A stretch of 64,000 nt of DNA from JAEINY01 sp942490535 (GCA_942490535.1 CALNXQ010000004.1:496001-560000), one strand, 5' to 3'; counted from the first letter of the stretch, positions 49,636-60,162 are shown. Translations and numbers: made by a program. Notes: generated from the sequence alone by a model not told the origin.

Positions 49636-50982
49636 ATGGGTGGAAAAACAATTATTCGATTAACGGCGAAAGGGCTCGCCACTCTTGCAACTGGATTGGT
49701 AGTCTGGGGCACAGTTGGCTTTTTTAATCCCCGCACAGAATCGTATGGAAGTGACTTTACGCCTCCGCGAAATGAACCGGCATCCTTTCGGATCTCAAGT
49801 TTTTTCTCTGATAACCATGAATTCTCATATCTAGAAAAACGCATCAATCGCTTTTTACGGCGCGAGAATTTGGTGGGTGCTTCTGTGGCCGTGGCTAAAG
49901 ATGGGGAATTAATATATGCCAAAGGCTTCGGTTATGCCGATAAAGAAAATGAAATGGTTGTAGAACCCTACAATCTGTTTCGGGTAGCTAGTGTCTCCAA
50001 GCTGATCACAGCGGCCGGGATTATGAAATTGTGTGAGCAGGGGGTGCTTCATTTGGATGATAAAGTATTTGGTGCGGAGGGCGTGCTGAATGATTCTATT
50101 TATTTGAATTACAGAGATAAAAAAGTAGAGAATATAACGATTTTACAGTTGTTAAACCACAGTGGCGGTTGGACAACTCGGTGGGGCGATCAGATGTTTA
50201 TGCCTACGATTATTGCCAGTAACCTGAATAAAACACTACCCGTGGACGAAAGTGACATTATTCGGTTTGCCCTAAAAAAACGTCTTCATTTTGTGCCTGG
50301 AGAAGCTTCTTATTACTCCAATATGGGTTTTATGATTCTGGGACAAGTCATAGAAAAGATCTCACAAATGTCCTATGAAGATTACATTCAAACCAACATC
50401 TTGTATCCTCTGGGAATTTTTGATATGCAATTGGGAGGCAGCTATCTGCGGGAAAGAGCAGCTCTGGAAGTTAAATATTATGAGCCGGAAGAAACCTTTT
50501 TTGTGGATGATTATAGGGGATCCGGAGAGCAGGTTTTGCGCTCCTATGGCGGCAATGATATGCATACACTGGGAGCTGCCGGAGGTTGGATTGCCTCTTC
50601 CACAGATTTGATGAAATTCATGTTAGCCATAGATGGTTTTTCTACCGTTCCGGATATCCTATCTGAGACTAATATTAGACGAATGGTTGAACCGGTTATC
50701 CCTGGATATAGTCCATTGGGATGGCGCCGTATCGAAAGAGATGGATGGTACCGGACCGGAACATTAGCAGGTACGTCGGCCTTAATGGTTCGGAAAGATG
50801 ACGGAATATCCTATGTTGTTCTGGTCAATACAGGTAGCTGGAAAGGCCCGCAACTAGCCAGTGACATTCATAACGAAATGGAACGAGGCTTGCAAAACAT
50901 AAAAGAGTGGCCGGATTACAATTTGTATGAGCTTGATAATTCCATGGCTACTGCGCGCAATCGCCCACAAATAATCTACTAA
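49636..50982 (+). CDS. Serine hydrolase of the beta-lactamase class C/DD-peptidase family
   Basis: 448 residues from ATG 49636. An N-terminal membrane segment (LATLATGLVVWGTVGFF) leads to the beta-lactamase fold with the nucleophile motif Ser119-Val-Ser-Lys122 and Tyr in SYYSNMGFM (YxN motif). The loop LLNHSGGWTTRWGD is typical of class C-like esterases and D-aminopeptidases (AmpC/EstB group). The third motif near the C-terminus is weak (RTGTLAGTSA). It may be an esterase, a peptidase or a cell-wall enzyme; a true beta-lactamase is not implied. No neighbour on the same strand within 50 bases. Confidence 0.88.
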   Translation: MGGKTIIRLTAKGLATLATGLVVWGTVGFFNPRTESYGSDFTPPRNEPASFRISSFFSDNHEFSYLEKRINRFLRRENLVGASVAVAKDGELIYAKGFGYADKENEMVVEPYNLFRVASVSKLITAAGIMKLCEQGVLHLDDKVFGAEGVLNDSIYLNYRDKKVENITILQLLNHSGGWTTRWGDQMFMPTIIASNLNKTLPVDESDIIRFALKKRLHFVPGEASYYSNMGFMILGQVIEKISQMSYEDYIQTNILYPLGIFDMQLGGSYLRERAALEVKYYEPEETFFVDDYRGSGEQVLRSYGGNDMHTLGAAGGWIASSTDLMKFMLAIDGFSTVPDILSETNIRRMVEPVIPGYSPLGWRRIERDGWYRTGTLAGTSALMVRKDDGISYVVLVNTGSWKGPQLASDIHNEMERGLQNIKEWPDYNLYELDNSMATARNRPQIIY

Positions 50983-51072
50983 ATTGAACATCCTATAGCG
51001 TTTATTGAACAAGTAGTTCTTTACCCTGAACAACTTTATGGGGATCTTTACTCCAAATTTAAACGTTAAGTG

Positions 51073-53403
51073 ATGATTTACAGAAACTTTTACCTACTGG
51101 CAGGCTTGCTTATTTTTTTGCTGTCTTGCCGTTCCGCTTCTTACTCCAAAAGAGAGATTAATTTGATTCCATTGCCGAATCAAATGGTTGAAACAAATGC
51201 CGTTTTTACATTTAATCAAAATGCATCCATATTTGTGGAGCAGAAGGAATTGGCTTCTGGTATTGACGCATTTCAGGAAACCATAGAACAATTCGTCGGC
51301 GAAAAACTCTCGATCTCGGAAAAAAGAGAGGCAGCCTCCATTGTTATTTCGTTGCAAAGAGCGTTACCCAAAGAGGGATATCAGTTAGATATTACAAATA
51401 CCGGAATCTCAATTGCAGCATCAACTTCAGCTGGTGTTTTTTATGCTTTTCAAACGCTTCTTCAAATGTGTCCACCTGAAATACATCAGGACACTAATAA
51501 AGGACAATTTGCATGGCAATTTGCGGGGGTTTCCATTAAAGATACCCCGGAATTTAAGTGGCGAGGCATGATGTTGGATGTATCACGTCATTTTTTCTCC
51601 AAAGATGAAATTATTAATTTAATCGATTATTTGGCCTATCACAAAATCAATGTATTCCATTGGCATTTGGTAGATGATCAGGGATGGCGAATTGAAATAA
51701 AAAAATACCCCAAACTAACTGAAATAGGAGCGTGGCGTGTCGATCGCGAACATTTACCCTGGAACGCACGTCCCAAGCAAAAAATAGGTGAAGAAGCTAC
51801 TTATGGCGGCTTTTATACTCAGGAGGATATTCGAGAAGTAGTTGCCTATGCTCAGAAGCATTTTATTACTGTTGTCCCTGAAATTGAGATGCCTGGCCAC
51901 ACAACATCTTCCTTGGCAGCTTATCCTCAATTTGCTTGTAATAATGGTCCATTCACTGTAATTCCGGGAGGAATTTGGCCAATCACAGATATTTATTGTG
52001 CCGGTAATGAAGATACATTTTCATTTATTGAAGATGTATTATCAGAAGTGATGGAGCTATTTCCATCCAGATATATCCACATTGGTGGTGATGAAGCCAA
52101 TAAAGCAGAGTGGAAAAAATGTAAAAAATGCCAGGCTCGCATTCAACAAGAGCAGTTGAAAAATGAAGATGAATTGCAGAGCTATTTTATTCGTCGAATT
52201 GAACAGTTTTTAAGCACAAACAATCGCATATTATTGGGTTGGGATGAAATTTTGGAAGGTGGTTTAGCCCCTGGAGCAACAGTTATGAGCTGGAGAGGCT
52301 TTGATGGTGGTATAGAGGCTGCTAATAGTGGTCATGATGTTGTAATGTCACCTACTTCGCATTGTTATTTGGATTATTACCAAGGTCCGATCGATAATGA
52401 ACCAGAAGCATTCAATGGCTATGTTCCGGTAAGCAAAATTTATGCCTTTAATCCGATTCCAGATGAGTTACAAGCTGAGGCCAGATCTCATGTTTTGGGT
52501 GGGCAGGGTAACTTGTGGACGGAGCATGTCACTACAAAAGAGCATATGCAATATATGTCATTCCCACGCATGTCTGCACTATCAGAAGCTTTGTGGACCC
52601 TTGATAAAAACAAGGATTGGGAGAAGTTTACAGCGCGCCTGGAAAATATGTTTGAGGCTTATAGGGCGATGGGATTAAATTTTTCCGAAAGTATGTATAC
52701 TGTTAAGTTGGATACGGATTTCGATATAACTCGTAATCAGGTGAAAATCGAATTATCAACAGAAGCACCAGGTTCTCAGATCTATTATTCATTAGATGGT
52801 ACCCAACCATCAATGCGTAGTTTGAAATACGATAAACCCTTTGAATTGGATAAAACCACCGAGATTAAAGCAATTGTTTATAAAAATGGGGCAATTCGCG
52901 GGAAAATGATTCACAAAACCTATCAAATACATAAGGCCACGGCTAAAAATGTACAATACCTTCAACCTTATAATGAAAACTATCCAGGTAGTGGAAAATT
53001 TAATTTAGTTAATAGTTTAAGAGGATCTCGTAATCATAGTGATGGAAAATGGCAAGCATATCGCGGAAATGACCTGGAATTAATCATTGACTTAAATAAA
53101 AGTGAGACGCTCAATAAAATGACTATTGGATGTTTGCATTCTACAGGAGCATGGATATTCTTACCAAAAGATATTTCAGTATTCACATCTGATGATAATA
53201 AGACCTTTCGAAAAATTGGATATACTAAAAATAACATTCCGCTAACCGGAGAAAGTCAAATAGTAGATTACGAAGTGCAACTTGATGGCAATTCAGGCAG
53301 GTATGTTAAATTACTTGTGCGAAATCAAGGCATTGCTCCGAAATGGCACGGTGCATCGGGGCAAGATGTTTGGCTGTTTGTTGATGAAATCATTCTTGAG
53401 TAG
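51073..53403 (+). CDS. GH20 beta-N-acetylhexosaminidase, lipoprotein
   Basis: 776 residues from ATG 51073 (GTG 51070 also in frame). Signal peptide with lipobox LLSC. The N-terminal GH20b domain is followed by the catalytic barrel with the pair Asp340-Glu341 in HIGGDEANK, plus WRGMMLDVSRHFF, FHWHLVDDQGWRIEI and PEIEMPGHT. C-terminal parts are a chitobiase-C-like domain (GSQIYYSLDGTQPSMRS) and an F5/8-type module (KWHGASGQDVWLFVDEIILE). It cleaves terminal GlcNAc or GalNAc from chitin fragments or glycoproteins at the cell surface. It stands alone with its own terminator. Confidence 0.95.
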   Translation: MIYRNFYLLAGLLIFLLSCRSASYSKREINLIPLPNQMVETNAVFTFNQNASIFVEQKELASGIDAFQETIEQFVGEKLSISEKREAASIVISLQRALPKEGYQLDITNTGISIAASTSAGVFYAFQTLLQMCPPEIHQDTNKGQFAWQFAGVSIKDTPEFKWRGMMLDVSRHFFSKDEIINLIDYLAYHKINVFHWHLVDDQGWRIEIKKYPKLTEIGAWRVDREHLPWNARPKQKIGEEATYGGFYTQEDIREVVAYAQKHFITVVPEIEMPGHTTSSLAAYPQFACNNGPFTVIPGGIWPITDIYCAGNEDTFSFIEDVLSEVMELFPSRYIHIGGDEANKAEWKKCKKCQARIQQEQLKNEDELQSYFIRRIEQFLSTNNRILLGWDEILEGGLAPGATVMSWRGFDGGIEAANSGHDVVMSPTSHCYLDYYQGPIDNEPEAFNGYVPVSKIYAFNPIPDELQAEARSHVLGGQGNLWTEHVTTKEHMQYMSFPRMSALSEALWTLDKNKDWEKFTARLENMFEAYRAMGLNFSESMYTVKLDTDFDITRNQVKIELSTEAPGSQIYYSLDGTQPSMRSLKYDKPFELDKTTEIKAIVYKNGAIRGKMIHKTYQIHKATAKNVQYLQPYNENYPGSGKFNLVNSLRGSRNHSDGKWQAYRGNDLELIIDLNKSETLNKMTIGCLHSTGAWIFLPKDISVFTSDDNKTFRKIGYTKNNIPLTGESQIVDYEVQLDGNSGRYVKLLVRNQGIAPKWHGASGQDVWLFVDEIILE

Positions 53404-53420
53404 ACTCTTTTAAGTCACCT

Positions 53421-53457
53421 AAAGCAGATTAGTATTCAATGCTAATCTGCTTTTTTT
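53421..53457 (+). terminator. Terminator of the GH20 gene
   Basis: Perfect 12-bp stem AAAGCAGATTAG (53421-53432) / CTAATCTGCTTT (53442-53453) followed by T tract. Confidence 0.85.
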
Positions 53458-53592
53458 ATCCTAACATTACTAATTATGTTTATTTTGCATCAAGTTAAGA
53501 TGAATACAAATTTATGCTAGTCGAATATTTAGTCTCTTAAAAACCACATACATGCGAGTCTTATAATTGATATTATGTTATAAATAGTATAT

Positions 53593-53624
53593 AAAAGAAA
53601 GCCGGCTGAGTACACCGGCTTTCT
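53593..53624 (-). terminator. Terminator of the TPR gene downstream of gyrA
   Basis: Perfect stem AGAAAGCCGG (53596-53605) / CCGGCTTTCT (53615-53624); TTTT follows on the minus strand. Confidence 0.8.
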
Positions 53625-53633
53625 CTACAAATA

Positions 53634-54797
53634 TTAGTTACCTAAAGCGTCAATTTTGGCTTTAACTTCGTTGTACTTATCCATTCTTTCAAAACGGTAA
53701 TACAATCCTTTTAATGTTTCTAAAACAGCTACTTCATTTGGCTGAACAGCATGAGCTCTTTCCATAAATGGAATAGCTTTTTCCCAATACTCTTGAGCAA
53801 TTTTCATGGCTGCTTCGTATTCCTTAACATTTGGCTTGTCATTGGCAACATTTTGCTGCTCAACACCTTTATTGAAATAAATTACGCCAATATTATAAAG
53901 TGAATTGAAGAATTTATCATCAATTTCAAGACATTTTTCGTAATTCTCGATGGCTTTATCTTTTTCAATACTTTCATAAAGCACACCTCTTGCGTAATAA
54001 AATGAAGGATTCTCGGGATCATTCTCAATGGCAGTATTCAAATATTCCAGAGCAGCGTCATTCTGTTTACTATCCAAATAGAATTGAATTAAGTTAGTTA
54101 AAATACGCTCATCATTAGGATATTGAGTAAAACCATATTGCAACGCTTCACCCATTTTTAATGAATCACCTGCATTGTCATAAACTTGTTTTAATAACAG
54201 TACAGCATCTCCACCGCCATATTTCAAATCAATAGATTGCTTGAAATACTGTTCGGCTTTTTCCCAATTCTTAGCATTGTAAGCAGCCAATGCACAGTTA
54301 TAAACAATTGCTGTATCAACACCAGGATCCTCTGCTTTGAACATGTCAAGATCATTGATTAGCAATACGTTTTCAAAAGCCACTAAGGCAGCATTAAAGT
54401 CCTCAGTATTAAATCCTTCGATACCTGCATTTTGCAAATCCGGCTTAAAAAAGGTCAAAGCCAATTTGATTTCTTTTTCAAATTTGCCAATATTCTTGCC
54501 TTTTTCGTCACCTTTTTGGTCTAACTCAATGGCTTTCTTATAAAACTCAACGGCTTTATTAATCCCTTCAGCATCCTGCCCGTTTTTATATAAGTCTGTA
54601 TAAACTTTGGCAGCTACAATATAGGTTTTCGGCCAATCTTTGGATTTTTCATTTTCTAAAGCTACATCAATTGCTTTTTGTGCAGCTTCAAGGTCATTTG
54701 TTTCTCTATAACCATTGGCAGCTGACACTTTACCTTTTTGGGCAAAAGCCGTTGATGCTCCGATGATTAAAATTGCAAATAGCGCTAGTCTTTTCAT
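53634..54797 (-). CDS. Exported TPR protein
   Basis: 387 residues with signal peptide MKRLALFAILIIGASTAFAQ. Five or more TPR-type helix pairs (NGYRETNDLEAAQKAIDVALENEKSKDW; AAYNAKNWEKAEQYFKQSIDLKYGG; YYARGVLYESIEKDKAIENYEKCLEID; SLYNIGVIYFNKGV). TPR domains hold protein complexes; no enzyme domain is present. Its gene follows gyrA after 46 bases on the same strand and shares its transcript. Two further TPR proteins of the same style lie at 60.8-62.5 kb. Confidence 0.85.
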   Translation of the reverse strand: MKRLALFAILIIGASTAFAQKGKVSAANGYRETNDLEAAQKAIDVALENEKSKDWPKTYIVAAKVYTDLYKNGQDAEGINKAVEFYKKAIELDQKGDEKGKNIGKFEKEIKLALTFFKPDLQNAGIEGFNTEDFNAALVAFENVLLINDLDMFKAEDPGVDTAIVYNCALAAYNAKNWEKAEQYFKQSIDLKYGGGDAVLLLKQVYDNAGDSLKMGEALQYGFTQYPNDERILTNLIQFYLDSKQNDAALEYLNTAIENDPENPSFYYARGVLYESIEKDKAIENYEKCLEIDDKFFNSLYNIGVIYFNKGVEQQNVANDKPNVKEYEAAMKIAQEYWEKAIPFMERAHAVQPNEVAVLETLKGLYYRFERMDKYNEVKAKIDALGN

Positions 54798-54842
54798 TTC
54801 TAAGTGTTTTACATTGATTTTGCGTAAATATTCAATTTTTCC

Positions 54843-57374
54843 CTACTCGTTCACTTGTTGTTCCGGTGAATTTTCAGAATCCCCAATTGTATCGTTTTCA
54901 TCTTCAAATTGATCATTCTCTAATAATCGTTCTGAGGTTACTTTAGCTATCGACGCGATTTCATCTTGTTTTTTAGACAGGTTAATCAATCGAACTCCCT
55001 GGGTCGTTCTACCGGTAGTACGCATATCGCTAACGCCCAATCTAATTGTAATCCCTGAACGATTAATAATCATCAGATCGTGATCATCTGTCACATTCTT
55101 AATCGTAATCAACTCACCGGTTTTATCGGTAATTTTCATGGTTTTTACACCTTTACCACCGCGGTTAGTCACTCGGTAATCATCAATTTTTGATCGTTTA
55201 CCAAATCCTTTTTCAGAAACAACTAGAATATCCTCTTCTTCTATATTCTTAACACATATCATGCCAATTACCTCGTCACTCTCTGAAGCCAGCGTGATTC
55301 CTCGTACTCCGGAGCCTGTCCGACCAATACACCTCACCTGTGTTTCATTAAATCGGATTGCTCTACCTGAGCGAGATGCCAATAAAATTTCAGAGTCACC
55401 ATTGGTTAAGCGTGCTTGTAATAACTCATCGTTATCTTTAATGGTAATCGCATTTACTCCATTCTGACGCGGACGTGAATAGTCTTTCAGCAATGATTTC
55501 TTTATAATTCCCTTTTTGGTACCCATGATAATGTGATGAGAATTAATATAATCTTCATCGTTTAGTTTCTTAACACGGATAAATGCTTTCACTTGATCCT
55601 CCGGATCTATATTCAATAGATTCTGAATGGCTCTGCCTTTAGAATTTTTAGTACCTTCCGGAATTTCATACACTTTTAACCAGAAACAGCGTCCATTTTT
55701 AGTAAAGAACAGCATGGTATTGTGCATGGAAGCAGGATATATATGCTCAATAAAATCCTCATCTCTTGTGGTGGATCCTTTGGAACCTACTCCTCCTCTG
55801 TTTTGTGTTCTAAATTCAGTAAGGGGCGTCCGTTTAATGTAACCCAGATGAGAAATGGTAATGATCATCTCATCATCAGCATAGAAATCTTCTGGATTAA
55901 ACTCTTCAGAACTGTATACAATTTCTGTCCGACGCTCATCTCCAAATTTACTTTGCACTTGAAGAAGCTCATCTTTAATAATTTCCATTCTCAAATGAAC
56001 ATGCTCTAGGATATCTTTCAGATGATCGATCTCTTTTAATAATTCATCGTATTCACCCCTTAATTTATCCTGTTCCAGACCTGTTAACTGGCGTAGGCGC
56101 ATTTCAACAATTGCACGGGCTTGAATTTCTGATAATTCGAATGTTGAAATCAACGTTTCACGGGCTTCATCAGGTGTTTGAGCAGCACGAATTATTTTGA
56201 TTACTTGATCAATGTTATCGCTGGCAATAATTAAACCTTCCAGAATATGTGCTCTCTTTTCAGCTTGCTCTAACTCGAATTGAGTACGACGCGTAACGAC
56301 ATCGTGGCGATGCTCAACAAAATATTTGATCATGCCTTTCAGATCCAATAAACGCGGACGGCCATTGACCAATGCAATATTATTGACACCAAAAGAAGTT
56401 TGAAGGGCAGTGTATTTATACAAGTGATTTAATACCACATTTGCAATGGCATCTCTTTTCAGATCAATCACAATGCGCATTCCGTTCCGATCGGATTCGT
56501 CATTAACATTTGAAATGCCATCAATCTTTTTATCGTTAACTAAATCCGCGATCTTCATGATCAGTTCGGCTTTGTTAACCATATAAGGAATTTCACTGAT
56601 AATAATCTTCTCGCGTCCGTTGGCTTCGGTTTCGATATCACTTTTCGCACGCATTACCACACGACCTTTTCCTGTGAGATAAGCATCTTTAACCCCTTGG
56701 TACCCATAAATTGAGCCTCCCGTCGGGAAATCCGGTGCTTTAATGATATCAATGAGATCGTCTATCTCAACATCATTATTGTCAATGTAAGCGACAGTCG
56801 CATCAATGGTGTCTTTTAGGTTATGAGGTGGCATATTGGTAGCCATACCTACAGCAATACCTGACGCACCATTCACCAAAAGGTTAGGAATACGCGTTGG
56901 CAACACAGTAGGCTCTTTGAGGGAATCATCAAAGTTTAACTGATGGTCAACAGTATTTTTCTCGATGTCTATCAACATCTCTTCAGCCATCTTATTTAGG
57001 CGGGCTTCAGTATAACGCATTGCAGCCGGACTATCACCATCAACAGACCCAAAGTTACCTTGTCCATCAACTAATGGATAGCGTAATGACCACTCCTGAG
57101 CCATACGAACCATGGCAAAATAAACGGATGAATCCCCGTGCGGGTGAAACTTACCGAGTACCTCTCCTACGATCCTGGCCGATTTTTTATAAGGTTTATT
57201 GGAAGCTAATCCCAGCTCGCTCATACCATACAACACGCGGCGGTGAACTGGTTTTAATCCGTCGCGAACATCAGGTAACGCCCGGGATACAATCACCGAC
57301 ATCGAATAATCGATGTAGGCTGACTTCATCTCTTCCTCTATGTTAATTTTTAGTATTTTCTCTCCTTCAGCCAT
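54843..57374 (-). CDS. gyrA: DNA gyrase subunit A
   Basis: 843 residues. It cuts and rejoins DNA to introduce negative supercoils. N-terminal breakage-reunion domain with the catalytic Tyr121 in AAMRYTEARL and the quinolone-resistance region GKFHPHGDSSVYFAMVRMAQ, where Ser82 matches Ser83 of E. coli and Phe86 stands at the position of Asp87, as is usual in Bacteroidota. The C-terminal propeller includes the GyrA-box-like QNRGGVGSKG. The acidic tail ends the protein. It heads an operon with the downstream TPR gene. Confidence 0.97.
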   Translation of the reverse strand: MAEGEKILKINIEEEMKSAYIDYSMSVIVSRALPDVRDGLKPVHRRVLYGMSELGLASNKPYKKSARIVGEVLGKFHPHGDSSVYFAMVRMAQEWSLRYPLVDGQGNFGSVDGDSPAAMRYTEARLNKMAEEMLIDIEKNTVDHQLNFDDSLKEPTVLPTRIPNLLVNGASGIAVGMATNMPPHNLKDTIDATVAYIDNNDVEIDDLIDIIKAPDFPTGGSIYGYQGVKDAYLTGKGRVVMRAKSDIETEANGREKIIISEIPYMVNKAELIMKIADLVNDKKIDGISNVNDESDRNGMRIVIDLKRDAIANVVLNHLYKYTALQTSFGVNNIALVNGRPRLLDLKGMIKYFVEHRHDVVTRRTQFELEQAEKRAHILEGLIIASDNIDQVIKIIRAAQTPDEARETLISTFELSEIQARAIVEMRLRQLTGLEQDKLRGEYDELLKEIDHLKDILEHVHLRMEIIKDELLQVQSKFGDERRTEIVYSSEEFNPEDFYADDEMIITISHLGYIKRTPLTEFRTQNRGGVGSKGSTTRDEDFIEHIYPASMHNTMLFFTKNGRCFWLKVYEIPEGTKNSKGRAIQNLLNIDPEDQVKAFIRVKKLNDEDYINSHHIIMGTKKGIIKKSLLKDYSRPRQNGVNAITIKDNDELLQARLTNGDSEILLASRSGRAIRFNETQVRCIGRTGSGVRGITLASESDEVIGMICVKNIEEEDILVVSEKGFGKRSKIDDYRVTNRGGKGVKTMKITDKTGELITIKNVTDDHDLMIINRSGITIRLGVSDMRTTGRTTQGVRLINLSKKQDEIASIAKVTSERLLENDQFEDENDTIGDSENSPEQQVNE

Positions 57375-57405
57375 TTATATTATTATTTAAATATTCAGAA
57401 ACATG

Positions 57406-57435
57406 AAAAAAAATGGCTAAAACAAGCCATTTTTT
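57406..57435 (-). terminator. Hairpin with T tract in the gyrA leader
   Basis: AAAAAATGGCT / AGCCATTTTTT (arms 57408-57418 and 57425-57435), running into T8 on the minus strand. It lies 34 bases before the gyrA ATG, so it would stop transcription entering gyrA from the clpC side or act as an attenuator. Confidence 0.6.
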
Positions 57436-57532
57436 GAACGCACTAATTTACGTATTTCCGTTCTAACACGAAAATGAAAGAAGGCTTATTTTATTAACAA
57501 GTATTAGTAAATGGTTGATAATTGCATTGGAC

Positions 57533-57540
57533 TATTTTTG
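57533..57540 (+). promoter_or_regulatory. -7 box for clpC
   Basis: TATTTTTG matches TAnnTTTG, 95 bases before the ATG. Confidence 0.4.
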
Positions 57541-57634
57541 ACTATTGGCTGGATATTTGTTAATTTCATCCCAATAAACAAGATCACCCTGTGAATTGTT
57601 ATTAGTTTAGAAATTATTAATAGTTGATTACTAT

Positions 57635-60157
57635 ATGGATCTGAATTTTTCACCCCGCATTAAGGACGTTATTTCCTATAGCAAGGAAGAAGCTGAACGC
57701 TTGGGTAACCAATTTATTTCACCTGAACATTTAATGCTTGGCATTTTAAGAGATGGTGAAGGCGTTGCTATTGATGTGCTACATCAGTTAAACGTGGATT
57801 TTCCGCGGGTTAAACAAAGTATTGAAAATCATCTCAAAGGAGATGAACCTATTCAGAATGACAATATTCCTCTACTCAAATCCGCTGAACGGGTTTTGAA
57901 GTTAGTCCACCTGGAGGCCAAAGCTTTAAAAAGTTCGAAGATTAATACCGGACACCTGTTTTTAGCATTATTAAAAGAAAAAAGCAGTATAATTTGGGAA
58001 ATTATGGCAGAAGAAAACATTCAATATCAGAAAATAAAGCAGATGCTTGAGGCTGGCCAACCATTAGCTAAAGCCGATTATCCTGAAGATGATGATCAAG
58101 ACAGCCCATTTTCCGGCTCCGGTTCGGCGGGTGGAGAAGGTTCCAAATCATCTGGAAAAGCCAGTTCTGAAACGCCTGTTTTAGATAATTTTGGGATTGA
58201 CATTACTAAAGCGGCTGAAGAAGGTCGTCTGGATCCGATCGTTGGCCGCGATAAAGAAATTGAACGCCTGGCACAAATTCTTAGTCGCCGTAAGAAAAAT
58301 AATCCAATCTTAATTGGAGAGCCAGGTGTAGGTAAGTCGGCCATCGCTGAAGGATTAGCTTTGCGCATTGTACAAAAGAAAGTTTCAAGGGTCTTATTTG
58401 ATAAGCGCGTAGTGACTCTGGATTTGGCCTCAATTGTAGCCGGCACCAAGTACCGTGGGCAATTTGAGGAACGGATGAAAGCCATTTTGAACGAGTTAAG
58501 TCGTAATCCCAATGTCATTCTTTTTATTGATGAAATACATACCATTGTAGGTGCCGGAGGGGCTACCGGATCCCTGGATGCTGCGAATATGCTGAAACCA
58601 TCCTTGGCCAGAGGTGAAATTCAATGTATAGGTGCAACCACATTGGATGAATATCGTCAGCACATTGAAAAAGATGGCGCATTGGAGCGACGTTTTCAGA
58701 AAGTGATGGTTGAACCAACCTCCATTGATGAAACTGTGGAGATTTTAAATAATATCCGTGCGAAGTATGAAGATCATCATAATGTCACTTATTCACCGGA
58801 TGCTATTGATGCATGTGTGAAGTTGACCGAACGTTATATATCGGATCGACATTTACCGGATAAAGCCATTGACGCTTTGGACGAAGCGGGTTCACGCGTA
58901 CACATATCCAACATTGTAGTACCCGAGACCATTCTCAATGTGGAAAAAGTGATTGATGAAACAAAAGAAAACAAAATAAAGGCTGTCAAGGCACAAAATT
59001 TCGAATTGGCTGCCAGTTTCCGCGATAAGGAAAAACACTTATTGGAGGAATTGGACGATGCCAAACGTAAATGGGAAGAAGAACTTCAACAGCACCGCGA
59101 ACTGGTGGACGCTGAGAAAGTGGCTGAAGTGGTAGCCATGATGACAGGTATTCCGGTTCAAAGAGTGGCTCAGGCGGAAGGATTCCGTTTGCTGAAAATG
59201 GGCGATGAATTAAAAGGAACCGTTGTCGGTCAGGATGAAGCCATTGTGAAAATAGTGAAAGCCATTCAACGTAACCGTGCCGGATTAAAAGATCCTAATC
59301 GCCCCATTGGTTCATTTGTTTTCCTAGGACCCACTGGAGTTGGAAAAACCCACTTGGCTAAAGTATTGGCAAAGTACTTGTTTGATACAACAGATGCTTT
59401 GATTCGTATTGACATGAGCGAATACATGGAGAAATTCTCTGTATCTCGACTCGTGGGAGCACCTCCCGGGTATGTCGGTTATGAAGAAGGTGGTCAGTTA
59501 ACTGAAAAAGTACGTCGGCGTCCCTATGCAGTAGTATTATTGGATGAGATTGAAAAAGCGCATCCCGATGTATTCAACTTATTGCTGCAGGTAATGGATG
59601 AAGGTCGTTTGACCGATAGCTTAGGCCGTCGCGTTGACTTTAAGAATACTATTATCATCATGACTTCCAATATTGGTTCGCGTGAGTTGAAAGATTTTGG
59701 ACGTGGGGTTGGATTTACACCTGGAGGAAACCAAACGGATAGTGACCATGCAAAAGGTGTTATTCAAAAAGCCTTAAAGAAAGCCTTTGCACCAGAGTTC
59801 TTGAATCGTATTGACGATGTCATCATTTTTAATAGTCTGGATAAAGATGAAATTCACAAAATTATCGACATTGAGCTCAAAGGACTGTATGAACGCGTGG
59901 AAAGTCTTGGTTACAAGCTTCAACTGACAGATGAAGCCAAAGACTTTATCGCTTCCAAAGGATATGATGTTCAGTACGGTGCACGTCCTTTAAAAAGAGC
60001 TATTCAGAAGTATCTCGAAGATGAAATGGCAGAGGTAATCATACAAGCCTCAGTTTCAGAAGGAGATATCATTCAGGTGGATTTCAACAAAGAAGAAGAA
60101 AAAGTGGTCACCAGTATCATAAAGCTTCCCAAAAAAAAGGAAGAAAGCATTGATTAA
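57635..60157 (+). CDS. clpC: ATP-dependent protease ATPase subunit ClpC
   Basis: 840 residues. Hsp100 unfoldase that feeds proteins to ClpP. N domain of two repeats (residues about 1-145, PRIKDVISYSKEEAERLGNQF and GHLFLALL), AAA+ module 1 with Walker A GEPGVGKS (about 227-234), a middle region with UVR-like ELAASFRDKEKHLLEEL, AAA+ module 2 with GPTGVGKT (about 565-572), then the ClpB/ClpC C-terminal D2-small domain. Divergent to gyrA. A terminator follows. Confidence 0.97.
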   Translation: MDLNFSPRIKDVISYSKEEAERLGNQFISPEHLMLGILRDGEGVAIDVLHQLNVDFPRVKQSIENHLKGDEPIQNDNIPLLKSAERVLKLVHLEAKALKSSKINTGHLFLALLKEKSSIIWEIMAEENIQYQKIKQMLEAGQPLAKADYPEDDDQDSPFSGSGSAGGEGSKSSGKASSETPVLDNFGIDITKAAEEGRLDPIVGRDKEIERLAQILSRRKKNNPILIGEPGVGKSAIAEGLALRIVQKKVSRVLFDKRVVTLDLASIVAGTKYRGQFEERMKAILNELSRNPNVILFIDEIHTIVGAGGATGSLDAANMLKPSLARGEIQCIGATTLDEYRQHIEKDGALERRFQKVMVEPTSIDETVEILNNIRAKYEDHHNVTYSPDAIDACVKLTERYISDRHLPDKAIDALDEAGSRVHISNIVVPETILNVEKVIDETKENKIKAVKAQNFELAASFRDKEKHLLEELDDAKRKWEEELQQHRELVDAEKVAEVVAMMTGIPVQRVAQAEGFRLLKMGDELKGTVVGQDEAIVKIVKAIQRNRAGLKDPNRPIGSFVFLGPTGVGKTHLAKVLAKYLFDTTDALIRIDMSEYMEKFSVSRLVGAPPGYVGYEEGGQLTEKVRRRPYAVVLLDEIEKAHPDVFNLLLQVMDEGRLTDSLGRRVDFKNTIIIMTSNIGSRELKDFGRGVGFTPGGNQTDSDHAKGVIQKALKKAFAPEFLNRIDDVIIFNSLDKDEIHKIIDIELKGLYERVESLGYKLQLTDEAKDFIASKGYDVQYGARPLKRAIQKYLEDEMAEVIIQASVSEGDIIQVDFNKEEEKVVTSIIKLPKKKEESID

Positions 60158-60162
60158 AAGAG

